Origin: Nitrospirales bacterium
GTDB taxonomy: Bacteria > Nitrospirota > Nitrospiria > Nitrospirales > UBA8639
Assembly: GCA_021604105.1 (NCBI GenBank)
Contig: BQIW01000003.1
Coordinates: 1 to 64,000, forward strand
Length of the DNA: 64,000 nt
Reading direction: 5' to 3'
The position numbers and the translations under genes are program-made. This document shows, in pieces, positions 18,057 to 28,101 of this stretch. The notes under the pieces were generated by a model. The model was not told where the DNA came from, ran no database searches, and saw only the letters and a list, made by a program, of their open reading frames with translations. Position 1 is the first letter of the stretch. Each line of letters opens with the position of its first letter.

Positions 18057-19553
18057 TTACGCTAGGCCATGTTCTGCCATTTCAATGGCTCTCATCATGG
18101 CGCCGGCTTTTGTTCGAGTTTCTTCATATTCCCGGGTAGGGTCAGAATCGGCGACGATACCGGCACCGGCCTGAATGTAGGCTTTTTGCCCTTGAACCAC
18201 GACCGTACGAATATTGATACAGGTGTCCATATTCCCTGAAAAACTAAAATACCCGACCGCTCCGGCGTATGGTCCCCGACGAGTGGGCTCCAACTCCTCA
18301 ATAATTTGCATAGCTCGGATTTTCGGTGCACCGGACACGGTTCCAGCAGGAAAACATGCTTTCATGACATCATAGGCGGTGTATTGCGGATCTAACATTC
18401 CCTTGACTTGAGAAACAATGTGCATGACATGGGAATACCGTTCAACTTTTTTAAACCGTTCAACTTTGACTGTTCCGGTTTTGGCCACCCGGCCCACATC
18501 ATTGCGGCCTAGATCTACCAACATGACATGTTCGGCTAATTCCTTGTGATCGGATAAAAGATCCTGTTCCAATGCGTTGTCAGCTTGTGGCGTCTGGCCA
18601 CGGGGACGGGTTCCCGCAATGGGTCGCACCACAATGTTGCCTTCTTCGCATCGCACAAGGATTTCCGGAGAAGATCCCACGAGTTCGATGCCGGCAATGC
18701 GTAAATAGAACATGTAGGGTGAGGGATTGAGCACCCGCAAAGCTCGATAAATCTCCAGGGGATCAGTGTGGATGGTGGTTTGCCAGCGTTGGGACATCAC
18801 CCCCTGGATGATGTCCCCAGCCTGAATATATTCCTTCGCCCGAAGCACCATTTTTTCAAAGTCCTCAGGAGACAGGTTGGATTGAAATTTGAGTGGCGCA
18901 CGTCGCCTTGAGGCTGCAGGTCGCCGGGTTGGTTTATGAAGTCTGATAATGATTGATTCAATCCGCTTGATGGCGTCCTGATAAATCTGACGAAGTTGGG
19001 TCTTCTTCGCAGAAGTAATATGGGCATTGGCCACGACTTTGAGGGTATGGGCGACATTGTCAAAAATGAGTAATGTGTCCGTAATGCAAAAGGCAAAAAG
19101 GGGTGTGTTGATTCCGGGTTTCACTCGCGACGGAACCGGTTCAAAAGAGCGAACCACGTCATACCCCAAATAGCCCACTGCACCACCCACAAATCTGGGT
19201 AAGCCCGGAACAACAACCGGATGGTACTCTGCCATGGCATTCTGAATATGGTCCAACGGGTTGGCCCGAAGCGGGACCCGGTCCTGTTTCCGGCCTTTTT
19301 GGGTGACCACTTCGCCGTTCTCCTCCCACAACATGACAGAAGGATGACTACCCAGAAAGGAATATCTTGCCCAATTTTCTCCCCCTTCAATACTTTCAAA
19401 CAAAAAGGCATTTGCTCCCGTATTGATTTTGGAAAATGCCGACACAGGCGTCTCGAAATCTGCCAGAATTTCTCGATAAATAGGAACGAGGTTTCCTTGT
19501 GAGGCGAATTGGCAGAATTCCTCAAAACTCACTGAATAATAAGCATTTTTCAT
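18057..19553 (-). CDS. trpE: Anthranilate synthase component I
   Basis: 498 residues from ATG 19553 (a TTG at 19589 is in frame but inside the putative promoter). It makes anthranilate from chorismate and ammonia. Chorismate-binding motifs [39 protein letters not shown] and YAGAVGYFS are all present. A tryptophan-binding LLES-like motif is replaced by FLFESIEGG in the expected place, so feedback inhibition is likely. First gene of trpEGDCFBA; no leader peptide rich in Trp was seen upstream. Confidence 0.96.
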   Translation of the reverse strand: MKNAYYSVSFEEFCQFASQGNLVPIYREILADFETPVSAFSKINTGANAFLFESIEGGENWARYSFLGSHPSVMLWEENGEVVTQKGRKQDRVPLRANPLDHIQNAMAEYHPVVVPGLPRFVGGAVGYLGYDVVRSFEPVPSRVKPGINTPLFAFCITDTLLIFDNVAHTLKVVANAHITSAKKTQLRQIYQDAIKRIESIIIRLHKPTRRPAASRRRAPLKFQSNLSPEDFEKMVLRAKEYIQAGDIIQGVMSQRWQTTIHTDPLEIYRALRVLNPSPYMFYLRIAGIELVGSSPEILVRCEEGNIVVRPIAGTRPRGQTPQADNALEQDLLSDHKELAEHVMLVDLGRNDVGRVAKTGTVKVERFKKVERYSHVMHIVSQVKGMLDPQYTAYDVMKACFPAGTVSGAPKIRAMQIIEELEPTRRGPYAGAVGYFSFSGNMDTCINIRTVVVQGQKAYIQAGAGIVADSDPTREYEETRTKAGAMMRAIEMAEHGLA

Positions 19554-19560
19554 GATTTTG

Positions 19561-19589
19561 ACGGTAGCATATGGTCTATGGGGTGTCAA
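19561..19589 (-). promoter_or_regulatory. Probable sigma-70 promoter of the trp cluster
   Basis: On the minus strand: TTGACA (19584-19589), a 17-base spacer, then TACCGT (19561-19566). The -35 is perfect and the spacing ideal; the -10 is moderate. Only seven bases lie between the -10 and the trpE ATG, so transcription would start at or near the start codon. Confidence 0.5.
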
Positions 19590-19706
19590 CGAAAGTGCCA
19601 GTGAGACACACGTCTTCTCGGGGTAAGAATAAGGAAAGGCCGGAACCGAAGGAACGGGATTTCCTTGGGATTCCGACCTTAGCTTGAAGAGTGAACGGAG
19701 GTGAAA

Positions 19707-20420
19707 TTACTGACCGCTGACGATGAGTTTTTGGCCAACGTGAATGGTGTTATCCTCCAACTGATTCCACGCTTTGAGATCGTCGACCGATACGCCGTAC
19801 TCTTTGGAAATTCGGTAGAGGGTCTCGCCCTTTGCTACAACATGTGAAACTTCACCAAGACCTCCCAGCGTATCCATATTGGGCGAATCCAAACTAGGTG
19901 AATCCAAACTAGGTGAATCCAAAGGAATGCTGTCCCCTAAATCCAGGTCAGAGTCCAGTTTCGTCATGTCTGAATCGTTAAAGTCAAGATCATTCAGCCC
20001 AAATTCCGAAATCGAAGGTTCGGAAAGCTTTAGATCATCCGATTGTCCCATCCCTCCCTCTCTTACACGCGAAAGTTCGTCATGGGAACGATTCAGTTGG
20101 TCTCGCAAGGCTTCTAATTCAGTATTTAAATCTCGATTTTGCGATTCCAACGATCCAACTTGTCGTTGCGCGTCTTGATACTTCACATTTAATTCACCGG
20201 TTCGTTTTTCTTCTTGCGCTAGAAGACGTTGGAAATTTAACGCCCGTGCCTTCTCGGCTTCGAACTTTTCTGTACTGACGCATCCAGACACGAACCCGCT
20301 ACAGACCAGGACGCCAGCTACAATTTTCAGGTATTCAAACCAGCCCGATGATTGGGGAACTTCATGATATTCCCCGAACAATGGTCGCGCCATATTACGC
20401 ATTCCTCCTGTGAGATTCAT
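19707..20420 (-). CDS. LysM-domain lipoprotein with coiled coil and acidic repeats
   Basis: About 237 residues from ATG 20420, preceded by AGGAGGG (later ATGs at 20402 and 20393 also have a nearby GGAGG). A hydrophobic segment ends in a lipobox (SGFVSGC), so it is probably lipid-anchored. A coiled coil of about 80 residues follows, then a Ser/Asp/Leu-rich linker with a DSPSLDSPSL repeat. The C-terminal LysM domain (SHVVAKGETLYRISKEYGVSVDDLKAWNQL) binds peptidoglycan. The layout suggests a tether between outer or inner membrane and cell wall. It is convergent in function with no obvious partner. Confidence 0.8.
   Translation of the reverse strand: MNLTGGMRNMARPLFGEYHEVPQSSGWFEYLKIVAGVLVCSGFVSGCVSTEKFEAEKARALNFQRLLAQEEKRTGELNVKYQDAQRQVGSLESQNRDLNTELEALRDQLNRSHDELSRVREGGMGQSDDLKLSEPSISEFGLNDLDFNDSDMTKLDSDLDLGDSIPLDSPSLDSPSLDSPNMDTLGGLGEVSHVVAKGETLYRISKEYGVSVDDLKAWNQLEDNTIHVGQKLIVSGQ
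19885..19923 (-). repeat. 15-bp tandem repeat coding Leu-Asp-Ser-Pro-Ser
   Basis: Two full copies (19885-19899, 19900-19914) and a partial third of a 15-base unit encode DSPSL repeats in the linker of the LysM lipoprotein. The unit is a multiple of three, so copy number could change without frameshift. Confidence 0.7.
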
Positions 20421-20628
20421 ATGTATCCCTCCTATAGGGACAATGGTCAATAACGAGAAGGCGAAGCTCTCCACCATCTGTTCACCTTCTGCTACACAAT
20501 AATTCGGAATAGGGATAATGTCAAACAACTAATTTGCACACCAGCAGAAATTACCGAACACTTCAATTTATTGACCATAGAAAAATGGCTGTGATAATTT
20601 CATTTACTATTTGCCTTCGTCTCTTTCT

Positions 20629-21585
20629 ATGACCTCTCCATTTTCACATTCTGCAGCTCCTTCGGTACTACACATCGGGCAGATTGCGCTTCGCCTGGCT
20701 CGTCCCCTTACTCAGACACAAGCTTGGATGGGCGATCAAGAAATTTTACGCCAGCTTCTCGCCTGTTGGTTTATCGTTGATGAAAAAGATGTGCCTTTAT
20801 CACCGAGAATTATCGGTCAACCGGGGGTGGGGAAGACCACACTCGCCATGGCGGCGACTCAGGAGCGGAAGCAGGAACTCTTCATTTATCAATGTACCGC
20901 GGATACCAGACCCGAGGACCTCCTCATCTCCCCGGTCATTTCTGAGGGAGGAACGATTGCCTATCAGGCCTCCCCTTTAGTCACGGCCATGGTGACCGGC
21001 AATGTCTGTCTTCTCGATGAAGGCAACCGGATGAATGAAAAGAGTTGGGCCTCCCTTGCTTCTCTCCTTGATCATCGACGCTCGGTCGATTCGGTCGTCG
21101 CGGGTGTACAAATTCATGCACATGAGAATTTTCGGTGTTGTGTCACGATGAATGAAGATACATCGACCTATGAGGTGCCGGATTATATCCTGTCCCGCCT
21201 GCAACCGACACTGAAGGTTGAATTTCCAAACAAGGAACATGAATTAGCCATATTGCGATATCACCTCCCGTTTGCATCTGCGGAATTAATCGCGCTCACG
21301 GTTACTTTTCTTCAAAAAGCGCATCAATTGGATCTCCCGTTCTCCATTCGTGACGGGATGCACATGGTACAATACGCGATGAAACGGATGGCCCAGGACC
21401 CCCACCATCCCGTGGCCCGTGACCCGGCTTGGCGGGAAGCCCTGATCAATGTTTTAGGAGAAGAAGCACAGGACCTGGATGTGTTAGCGAAACGTCGGTC
21501 CCAAACATTGCACGGGCATGCTCTCCCGAAAGGATTAGGGGATTTCTTCTTTGAAGAGAATCATCCCCTGCACCCTGATCAGTAG
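20629..21585 (+). CDS. MoxR-like AAA+ ATPase
   Basis: 318 residues from ATG 20629 (a TTG at 20611 is in frame). Walker [10 protein letters not shown] is at about residues 63-71 and Walker [11 protein letters not shown] about 130; a sensor-type CCVTMNED follows, with [12 protein letters not shown] typical of MoxR-type proteins. MoxR ATPases act as chaperones, often for VWA-domain partners. Here the next gene is a 633-residue unknown that lacks the VWA metal-binding motif DxSxS. The pair probably works together as its genes are about 90 bases apart. Confidence 0.75.
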   Translation: MTSPFSHSAAPSVLHIGQIALRLARPLTQTQAWMGDQEILRQLLACWFIVDEKDVPLSPRIIGQPGVGKTTLAMAATQERKQELFIYQCTADTRPEDLLISPVISEGGTIAYQASPLVTAMVTGNVCLLDEGNRMNEKSWASLASLLDHRRSVDSVVAGVQIHAHENFRCCVTMNEDTSTYEVPDYILSRLQPTLKVEFPNKEHELAILRYHLPFASAELIALTVTFLQKAHQLDLPFSIRDGMHMVQYAMKRMAQDPHHPVARDPAWREALINVLGEEAQDLDVLAKRRSQTLHGHALPKGLGDFFFEENHPLHPDQ

Positions 21586-21678
21586 GCCTTCAAATATGAT
21601 TTTAGGCGACCCTGATGAACGGCCTATCCTCTAATTCTTGAGTGGTGACAGCTCACCGCTTTTTCTCCAGGACGCACC

Positions 21679-23580
21679 ATGACTCTCCCCGCCTTGACCC
21701 CAGACACGATTTTTGCCCTCTCTTCCAATATTCATGTCTTGCCTGTCGTGCATGGAAGCGGAGATATGGCCCATGTCGTCCGCGAAATAATTGTGTCCCG
21801 CCATATTGATTGTGTGGTTCTTCCTCTACCGCCATCGGTGCAATCCCTCGTAGAAAAGGGGATTGACCAGTTGCCTGTTATCAGTTTGGTGGTTCTGCCA
21901 GAACAAAATGACAACGGAACCTCGAGCTGTTCCTACGTGCCGATTGATCCCTGCCAACCGCTGATCATGGGGATTCGATCAGCCATGTCGGAGGGGATTC
22001 CGCGGGCCTATGTTGATCGTGAGGTTCAACGCTACTATCCCGTCTCCTGGGTCGGGCCGGATCCTTATACCTTAAAGACCGTGCCTTTGGCAGCCTTTTC
22101 TGCTGCCACCTTACCGTTTTTGCCGGCTCCTCAAGACCAGTCGCCTCGTTGGGAACGCATCCGTTGGATGGCATTTCGACTTCATGAACTCGAACTGGAT
22201 TTTTCTTCCATTCTTTTTCTTTGCTCAATGACGGATTGGCCCTGGTTGCGTCAGGCCTATCAGGAACGGATGCCGTATATTTCACCCGAACGGAAAATAA
22301 GTCTTCCCGAATTGTGGAAAGTCGAGCCGGCTTCCCTCTACTTTGCGTTGGGCGAATTACCCTATGTCACACACCTGTATGAACAACGACGGGAAGAAGC
22401 CCGAGCCGACACCCATTTGGCTATTGATGGCGTCAAGGAGCTGATTCTGGAAGCACGGGCCCGGTGGCTGACCTTTCGTTCCACGACCATTGCGCACGAA
22501 ACTAATTGGGTCACCCCACAATTATTGCAACGCTATTTTCAATATGTGCGGAACCTGACCCTTCTTGACCATCGGCTTAAACCGGATTTGTATACCTTGG
22601 TCCTAGCTGCCAAACAAATGGCTGGAGATGAATTTGCCCTTAGGTTATTGGAAACCGCCAAAACCTATGACTACCAAACGCAACCATCCGGATTGGATGC
22701 CAGACCTAGTGTGTTGATGGGAATTGGCGAACTTCAAGATCCTGGTGGCAACGTTCTTCCGGCTGTAAATCGGCTGCAAGGAGACCCTTTGGTCTGGCGC
22801 CGTGTCACCCTCCGGCCGGATCCTTCTAGGCCCAAAACACAATCTTGGACTCAACAATGGAATCCGTACCGCCAGTGTTCCTGGCCTCCGGAAGATCAGC
22901 GCATTGAATCCTTTGCGGCGCATGTTCGACAGCATAGTCGACAGGTATTGGGAGCGGATTTAGGGAAGATTGAACGATTCAATAATTCGCTGGAAGATGG
23001 AATTGATCTGCGGGCGACCTTGCGCCATTGGGCCATTTCCCCACAACGATCCGTGCGCGATATTCATGTCAAAGTGGTCCCTCCTGTACGAGGAACCGTT
23101 GAATCGTTGGTTTTTTTCTTTGAGGTGCCGGCTGATCCTCAGAGATTTTCCTGGCAAACGACCTGGTATGCCGAACATCAGGAAGAATCCACTCTCAGTT
23201 TTTACGCGACCCCCTTTGCGCCGAACATGGTCGGACCAGGAATCGGACAGGCATGTTATGGAGGGGCGCTTTTCCTGTATCCGCCTCGCCTGATACCTGA
23301 TATATGGGAAAATCCACTATTCGATTTTGCGTCTACGCTCGAAGAACGATTGCTTGCGGGAGCCTGCGCTCATTCACAAGAACCCATTGTGGCTGTCGTC
23401 TCTCCGGTTCCGCTGAGTTGGGCCTGGCGAAAATTGGCCCGTCGCTTCGGCCGGAAGCTTCTCCCCATTCCCTTGAATCGGTTTTCAGGGCAAACGATTG
23501 CTCGTCTGCGGCAATTTCATGTGTTAAATGGGCACGAAATCCGAAGTTATGCAGCCAGATTTATTCGAGAATCATCCTGA
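21679..23580 (+). CDS. Large unknown protein paired with the MoxR-like ATPase
   Basis: 633 residues, no signal peptide, no transmembrane segment. The N-terminus (HGSGDMAHVVREIIVSRHIDCVVLPLP) loosely resembles TraB/ChaN-like proteins, in which an HGS/T loop precedes a glycine-rich or acidic active-site strand, but I cannot be sure. Residues ~230-420 look helical; the last 200 residues look like a separate alpha/beta domain. No catalytic motif is evident. Its start has no strong ribosome-binding site. The ligA frame overlaps its 3' end by about 30-50 bases. Function unknown; client or effector of the ATPase is likely. Confidence 0.6.
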   Translation: MTLPALTPDTIFALSSNIHVLPVVHGSGDMAHVVREIIVSRHIDCVVLPLPPSVQSLVEKGIDQLPVISLVVLPEQNDNGTSSCSYVPIDPCQPLIMGIRSAMSEGIPRAYVDREVQRYYPVSWVGPDPYTLKTVPLAAFSAATLPFLPAPQDQSPRWERIRWMAFRLHELELDFSSILFLCSMTDWPWLRQAYQERMPYISPERKISLPELWKVEPASLYFALGELPYVTHLYEQRREEARADTHLAIDGVKELILEARARWLTFRSTTIAHETNWVTPQLLQRYFQYVRNLTLLDHRLKPDLYTLVLAAKQMAGDEFALRLLETAKTYDYQTQPSGLDARPSVLMGIGELQDPGGNVLPAVNRLQGDPLVWRRVTLRPDPSRPKTQSWTQQWNPYRQCSWPPEDQRIESFAAHVRQHSRQVLGADLGKIERFNNSLEDGIDLRATLRHWAISPQRSVRDIHVKVVPPVRGTVESLVFFFEVPADPQRFSWQTTWYAEHQEESTLSFYATPFAPNMVGPGIGQACYGGALFLYPPRLIPDIWENPLFDFASTLEERLLAGACAHSQEPIVAVVSPVPLSWAWRKLARRFGRKLLPIPLNRFSGQTIARLRQFHVLNGHEIRSYAARFIRESS

Positions 23581-25681
23581 CGAGGCAGGTGTAGAGGATT
23601 CTTCCAAGAGTCCTCAATCTCATGCAGCCTCATTCACCAAGGTTCAACTGAAGCTTGAAAAGTTAAAACACGCCATCCGTCGACATGATGAATTGTATTA
23701 TGTTCGAAGCCGCCCGGAAATTTCTGATACTGAATACGACCAGCTCTTTCGAGAACTACAAATCCTAGAAAGCCAATATCCGGACCTCAGGACACCCGAT
23801 TCGCCAACCCAGCGGATCGGGGGTGCGCCACTTGCCCAATTCAGTAAAATTACCCACGAATTTCCTCTTCTTAGTTTGGACTCGGAAATGGATGAAGAGC
23901 GTGTATTGGCGTTCGATCAACGGGTTCGCCGGGAATTAGACGTAAAACACCCGAGCTATTCTGCTGAACCCAAATACGATGGATTATCTGTTGCCCTCAC
24001 TTACGACCATGGCATATTTGTGCGAGGTGCGACGAGAGGAAATGGCCTAATAGGGGAGGACGTGACACATAATCTTCGTACCATACGGGCCTTGCCATTA
24101 CAGTTGAGTGAAGGCGGGACTGTTCCCTCCCATGTGGTGGTGCGGGGTGAGGTGTTTATGAAGCTCCCGGATTTTCACGCATTAAATCGACGCTTGACCG
24201 AACAGGGCGAAGAACCCTTTGCCAATCCGCGCAATGCATCATCCGGAACATTACGTCAATTGGATCCGGCCATCACCGCAACCAGACCACTGACCATCAC
24301 CTGCTACGATTTCATGAGCTTGGGGCCAGGCAGGCCAAGCACACATTTTGAAGCGGTCACTTGCCTGGAGGCATGGGGATTACCCGTCCCTCAATTTCGT
24401 CGGTACTGCCCCTCCATTCAGGAAGCTCTGGAATTTCATCGGGAAATGTTTGAACGACGGGACGTCCTGCCGTTTGAAATTGACGGTATCGTCATTAAAA
24501 TTGACCGGTTTGATTGGCAAAAGGCTCTTGGCGAAAAGTCACGCAGTCCCCGATGGGCCATTGCCTTCAAATTTCCTCCAAGAAAGGAACTGACCAAAGT
24601 TCAGGATATTGCCATGTCGGTTGGTCGGACCGGGGCGCTCACTCCCATTGCCCTATTGGATCCAGTGGAAATCGGTGGTGTGACGTTGAGTCGGGCCTCA
24701 CTGCATAATGTGGAGGAAGTAGCCCGCAAAGATGTCAGGGTGGGTGATACCGTAAAAGTCGAACGGGCAGGGGACGTCATTCCGGATGTGGTGGAACGGG
24801 TGCCCGTGCCGGGTGAAGAGCGTGGGGCTCCTTTTCAGCCGCCAACGACCTGTCCGGTGTGTCAGTCCCATACTATTCAAGAAGGGCCGATTCTGTATTG
24901 TACGGGCCAAACGGTCTGTTCAGCGCAACTCAAAGGATCTCTTGAACATTTTGCCTCAAAAGGGGCCTTGAATATCGAAGGCCTTGGAAAAAAAACGGTA
25001 GCACAGTTGGTCGACAAGGGCTTCGTCAAGGATTTATCTGATTTGTATACATTAGGTGTTGACGATTTTCTTCAATTGGAGGGTTTTGCGGACAAATCCG
25101 CGAGGCAACTTTTTGAAGAAATCCAAAAAAGTAAGGACGTTCCTTTCGCGTCCCTTCTGATTGGCCTCGGCATACGTCATGTGGGGACTCATATCGCCAG
25201 AGTTTTGGCCCAAAATTTTGGTTCACTGGACAATTTGAAGAAGGCGACCGAAGAGGATCTTTTGCAAATCCGTGATATCGGACCAGAGATTGCTGCGAGC
25301 GTGACTCATTTTTTTCAAGAGTCCCGTAATTTGAAGGTTTGGCAACGTATGGAGTCATTGGGAGTTCGTGTTCAACAGGAAGCAAATGTGTCGGAGCCTT
25401 TTGCTCAACTGCTGAAAGGGAAGATTTTCGTGCTAACCGGAACGTTGAAAGGTTTTTCCCGTCAGGAGGCGAAACGGAAAATTGAAGAGTTAGGTGGACG
25501 TGTCACTTCCAGCGTCAGTAAGCAGACAGATTACCTCATTGCCGGCGAAGACCCTGGCTCTAAATATGATAGCGCTACTACATTAGGAGTACAAATTTTA
25601 AATGAAAATGAATTTAACTTTTTCATTCAATCCGGGAGCATTCTCCCTTCATCATCCCCTGACAAAGGTTCTATCAAATAA
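23549..25681 (+). CDS. ligA: NAD-dependent DNA ligase
   Basis: 710 residues from ATG 23549 (717 from ATG 23528), longer than the usual ~670. It seals nicks in replication and repair. The adenylation motif AEPKYDGLS contains the active-site Lys. The Cys4 zinc finger (CPVC ... C ... C), helix-hairpin-helix repeats and C-terminal BRCT domain (GKIFVLTGTLKGFSRQEAKRKIEELGGRV) follow in order. The extra length is an N-terminal extension of about 40 residues before the first adenylation helices. It overlaps the preceding gene, so translation is probably coupled. Confidence 0.95.
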   Translation: MQPDLFENHPDEAGVEDSSKSPQSHAASFTKVQLKLEKLKHAIRRHDELYYVRSRPEISDTEYDQLFRELQILESQYPDLRTPDSPTQRIGGAPLAQFSKITHEFPLLSLDSEMDEERVLAFDQRVRRELDVKHPSYSAEPKYDGLSVALTYDHGIFVRGATRGNGLIGEDVTHNLRTIRALPLQLSEGGTVPSHVVVRGEVFMKLPDFHALNRRLTEQGEEPFANPRNASSGTLRQLDPAITATRPLTITCYDFMSLGPGRPSTHFEAVTCLEAWGLPVPQFRRYCPSIQEALEFHREMFERRDVLPFEIDGIVIKIDRFDWQKALGEKSRSPRWAIAFKFPPRKELTKVQDIAMSVGRTGALTPIALLDPVEIGGVTLSRASLHNVEEVARKDVRVGDTVKVERAGDVIPDVVERVPVPGEERGAPFQPPTTCPVCQSHTIQEGPILYCTGQTVCSAQLKGSLEHFASKGALNIEGLGKKTVAQLVDKGFVKDLSDLYTLGVDDFLQLEGFADKSARQLFEEIQKSKDVPFASLLIGLGIRHVGTHIARVLAQNFGSLDNLKKATEEDLLQIRDIGPEIAASVTHFFQESRNLKVWQRMESLGVRVQQEANVSEPFAQLLKGKIFVLTGTLKGFSRQEAKRKIEELGGRVTSSVSKQTDYLIAGEDPGSKYDSATTLGVQILNENEFNFFIQSGSILPSSSPDKGSIK

Positions 25682-25819
25682 TCATTAGGAGATTTTATCT
25701 CATCATGAACTGAGAGTAGCTTGGACAAATGGATCGGATCAGTTTTTACGCTGGGAAAGAATAGGAGAGACGATGATACTCATATAAGCATGACAAATTA
25801 CAGAACCGAAAAATTTTTA

Positions 25820-27091
25820 TTAGGATTCGGAAGACACCGTAGTCGGTTCGGTGGGCGGTGTTTCGGGAACAGGTTCTTCTTTGATGATCTGGACACCTTT
25901 GATTGAGCGTTCATCAGCTTCTTGGACAATTAAAAGGCAATTGTCCGTTTGAACCTTCTCCCCGACAGCAGGGATATGGCCTAATTCTTCGAGGATAAGT
26001 CCGCTAATCGTATTTTGCTCTTCGTCTAGTTCGACCTTAAGAAATTCATTGATGCGGCGAACTTCGGTTCGCCCATCCACTAATATTTGATTTTTCCCCG
26101 TCCGGCGTATCCATTCTTCGCTGAGGTCGCCTTCATCCAGAATCTCTCCCACCACTTCTTCAAGCAGGTCTTCAACGGTAATTAAACCCATCACTCCCCC
26201 AAATTCATTGACCACGATTGCAATATGTCGCTTTTCTTGTTGAAATTGCCTCAATAAATCATCAGCCGTTTTGGTCGAGGGTATGAATAATGCCGGTTTC
26301 GCTAATGATTTGAGTGTTAGACTTGTATGACTTTGAGCCAGTTCCATTAGGGCATGATTGCGATAGAGAATGGCGGTGATATTATCCGCATTTCCTTCGT
26401 ATATGGGAATCCGTGAATATTTTGCTTTAAATAACTCCTCCCGTGCTTCTCCAAGGGTTTGATTACCATCCAGGGCGAACATATATATTCTGGGAGTCAT
26501 CGCATCTTCAGCTGTCACATCATTGAAATCAAAAACATTTTTAATCATTTTCACTTCATCTGTCTCCAGAACCCCGGCTTTTCCTCCGGCATCGAGCATG
26601 ATCTTGAGCTCTTCCTCCGTGATAAACGGAACGGTCAACCCCCGACCACCGGTGAGTTTTAAAATAAACGGTTCCAAGAAATAGAGAAAGGGAAAAAATA
26701 ATTGTTCTAGGAGATAAATGGGGTATGCCAGTAATTGCACGGCCGTTTCAGAATATTTGGCACAAAGCGTTTTCGGGACGATTTCACCGAATAACAGGAC
26801 CATAAAAGTTAATAGACCCGTAGCGACCGCGACGGCCTCAGATCCAAACATGCGGATGGCAATCAAGGTTGCCATGGAGGCGGCCATAATATTGACCAAA
26901 TTATTTCCAATTAGAATGGTCGAAAGAAGGCGTTGTGGATTTGACCGTAATTTTAGGGCAAGCTTTGCCCCTTTTTGACCTTCATCGGACAGGGTTTTCA
27001 GGCGGCTTTCCGTTATTGAAAAAAACGCAATCTCGGCTCCAGAGAAAAAAGCGGAAAGTCCTAGACAAATAAGGACGGCGATAAAATCCAT
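25820..27091 (-). CDS. CNNM/CBS-domain membrane protein (CorC/HlyC family)
   Basis: 423 residues. An N-terminal CNNM membrane domain (about four segments, 1-150, with GEIVPKTL) is followed by a tandem CBS domain (about 190-320, DAMTPR and VVNEFGGVMGLIT) and a C-terminal CorC/HlyC domain (about 335-415, ILVDGRTEVRRINEFL). The family is linked to magnesium and cobalt efflux and membrane integrity. The full three-domain layout is intact. It has no operon partner; the neighbouring genes are ligA (convergent) and rlpA (same strand). Confidence 0.85.
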   Translation of the reverse strand: MDFIAVLICLGLSAFFSGAEIAFFSITESRLKTLSDEGQKGAKLALKLRSNPQRLLSTILIGNNLVNIMAASMATLIAIRMFGSEAVAVATGLLTFMVLLFGEIVPKTLCAKYSETAVQLLAYPIYLLEQLFFPFLYFLEPFILKLTGGRGLTVPFITEEELKIMLDAGGKAGVLETDEVKMIKNVFDFNDVTAEDAMTPRIYMFALDGNQTLGEAREELFKAKYSRIPIYEGNADNITAILYRNHALMELAQSHTSLTLKSLAKPALFIPSTKTADDLLRQFQQEKRHIAIVVNEFGGVMGLITVEDLLEEVVGEILDEGDLSEEWIRRTGKNQILVDGRTEVRRINEFLKVELDEEQNTISGLILEELGHIPAVGEKVQTDNCLLIVQEADERSIKGVQIIKEEPVPETPPTEPTTVSSES

Positions 27092-27341
27092 AGAGGGCTT
27101 AACGAGCTCCGACGTGACAAAAATGTGTCGTTACAGCAGAGTTAGCTGCAAGATCTGGTAGCCTGGTCTTGTAGGAAGTTGGTATCAGAAGAGTTTGAGA
27201 GGGATTCATAATAAGGCCAAAAGTCTCATTCTTTATGAGAGGTTTTGAGCCCTGACTGCTTGATAAGGTTCAACGTACCATAGGGCATTGGTTTAAGGCA
27301 ATTATACTGGATGAATTCTCAGATTAACTCTTTGATTTCAG

Positions 27342-28073
27342 TCAGTTAACCTGTATCAGAAGAGGGTCAAGATCGAACTGTTTTTCCAGCTCTATCGCTA
27401 CGATTTTTGCCTTCTGTCGAGAAAAGAATGTCCCAACTTGAACGCGATGCCATTGTCCGGATGGAAGGTCCACCGTCGTCAACCGCATATTGGGATAGTG
27501 GTCGGCTAGTCGTTCATGCAAGGCGACCGCCTGAGTTAAAGACGTGAAAGAGCCTACCTGCACCCAGTAACTATCGGACTCTCTCCTCGACATCTGGCCG
27601 GAACTTGCATTGTTGGATTCAAGGACCGTTAAGCTGACATTTTCCGTTCCTCTTGCAATCATGGCCAGCTCACGGGCAGCTCCATAGGACAGATCAATGA
27701 TCCGACCCTGAATAAAAGGTCCACGATCATTGATGTGAACAGTCACGGATTTCCCGGTATCGATACTTTGAACGAGGACTCGTGTTCCGAAAGGTAGCGA
27801 ACGATGTGCGGCAGTGAGTGCCCACATGTCGTAGGATTCACCGTTCGCAGTCGGATTGCCATGAAAACCTGGACCATACCAGGAAGCCACTCCCCGTTGA
27901 ACCCCTTCAGAAATCATCGGCTCGGTTTGGGGTTGGCCACCTGCACATCCAGCCATAAGCAGAAAAGTCAGGATAAGGAAAATCCCTCCGGCTGGAATTT
28001 CCCCATTACACGTTCCCCTCTGCAGGATGAAAGGAGGGTCTTTTTTTTGTGGTGAATGACCTTGGGGAGGCAA
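27342..28073 (-). CDS. rlpA: RlpA-like septal lipoprotein with SPOR domain
   Basis: 243 residues from a TTG at 28073; this start is weak and the true start may lie further downstream. A lipobox LLMAGC is near residue 40. Residues ~60-150 form the double-psi beta-barrel (GVASWYGPGFHGNPTANGESYD, RVLVQSIDTGKSVTVHINDRGPF with the catalytic Asp). Residues ~170-240 form a SPOR domain (YWVQVGSFTSLTQA) that binds denuded septal glycan. RlpA is a lytic transglycosylase in some species. It sits alone between CorC and an unknown gene on the same strand. Confidence 0.85.
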   Translation of the reverse strand: MPPQGHSPQKKDPPFILQRGTCNGEIPAGGIFLILTFLLMAGCAGGQPQTEPMISEGVQRGVASWYGPGFHGNPTANGESYDMWALTAAHRSLPFGTRVLVQSIDTGKSVTVHINDRGPFIQGRIIDLSYGAARELAMIARGTENVSLTVLESNNASSGQMSRRESDSYWVQVGSFTSLTQAVALHERLADHYPNMRLTTVDLPSGQWHRVQVGTFFSRQKAKIVAIELEKQFDLDPLLIQVN

Positions 28074-28101
28074 TATTCATCATCCAGATAGCCAGGGATC
28101 C

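Noticed and set aside
19590..19706. trp attenuator with leader peptide
   Set aside because: No short ORF with Trp codons and no pair of alternative hairpins was found upstream of trpE.
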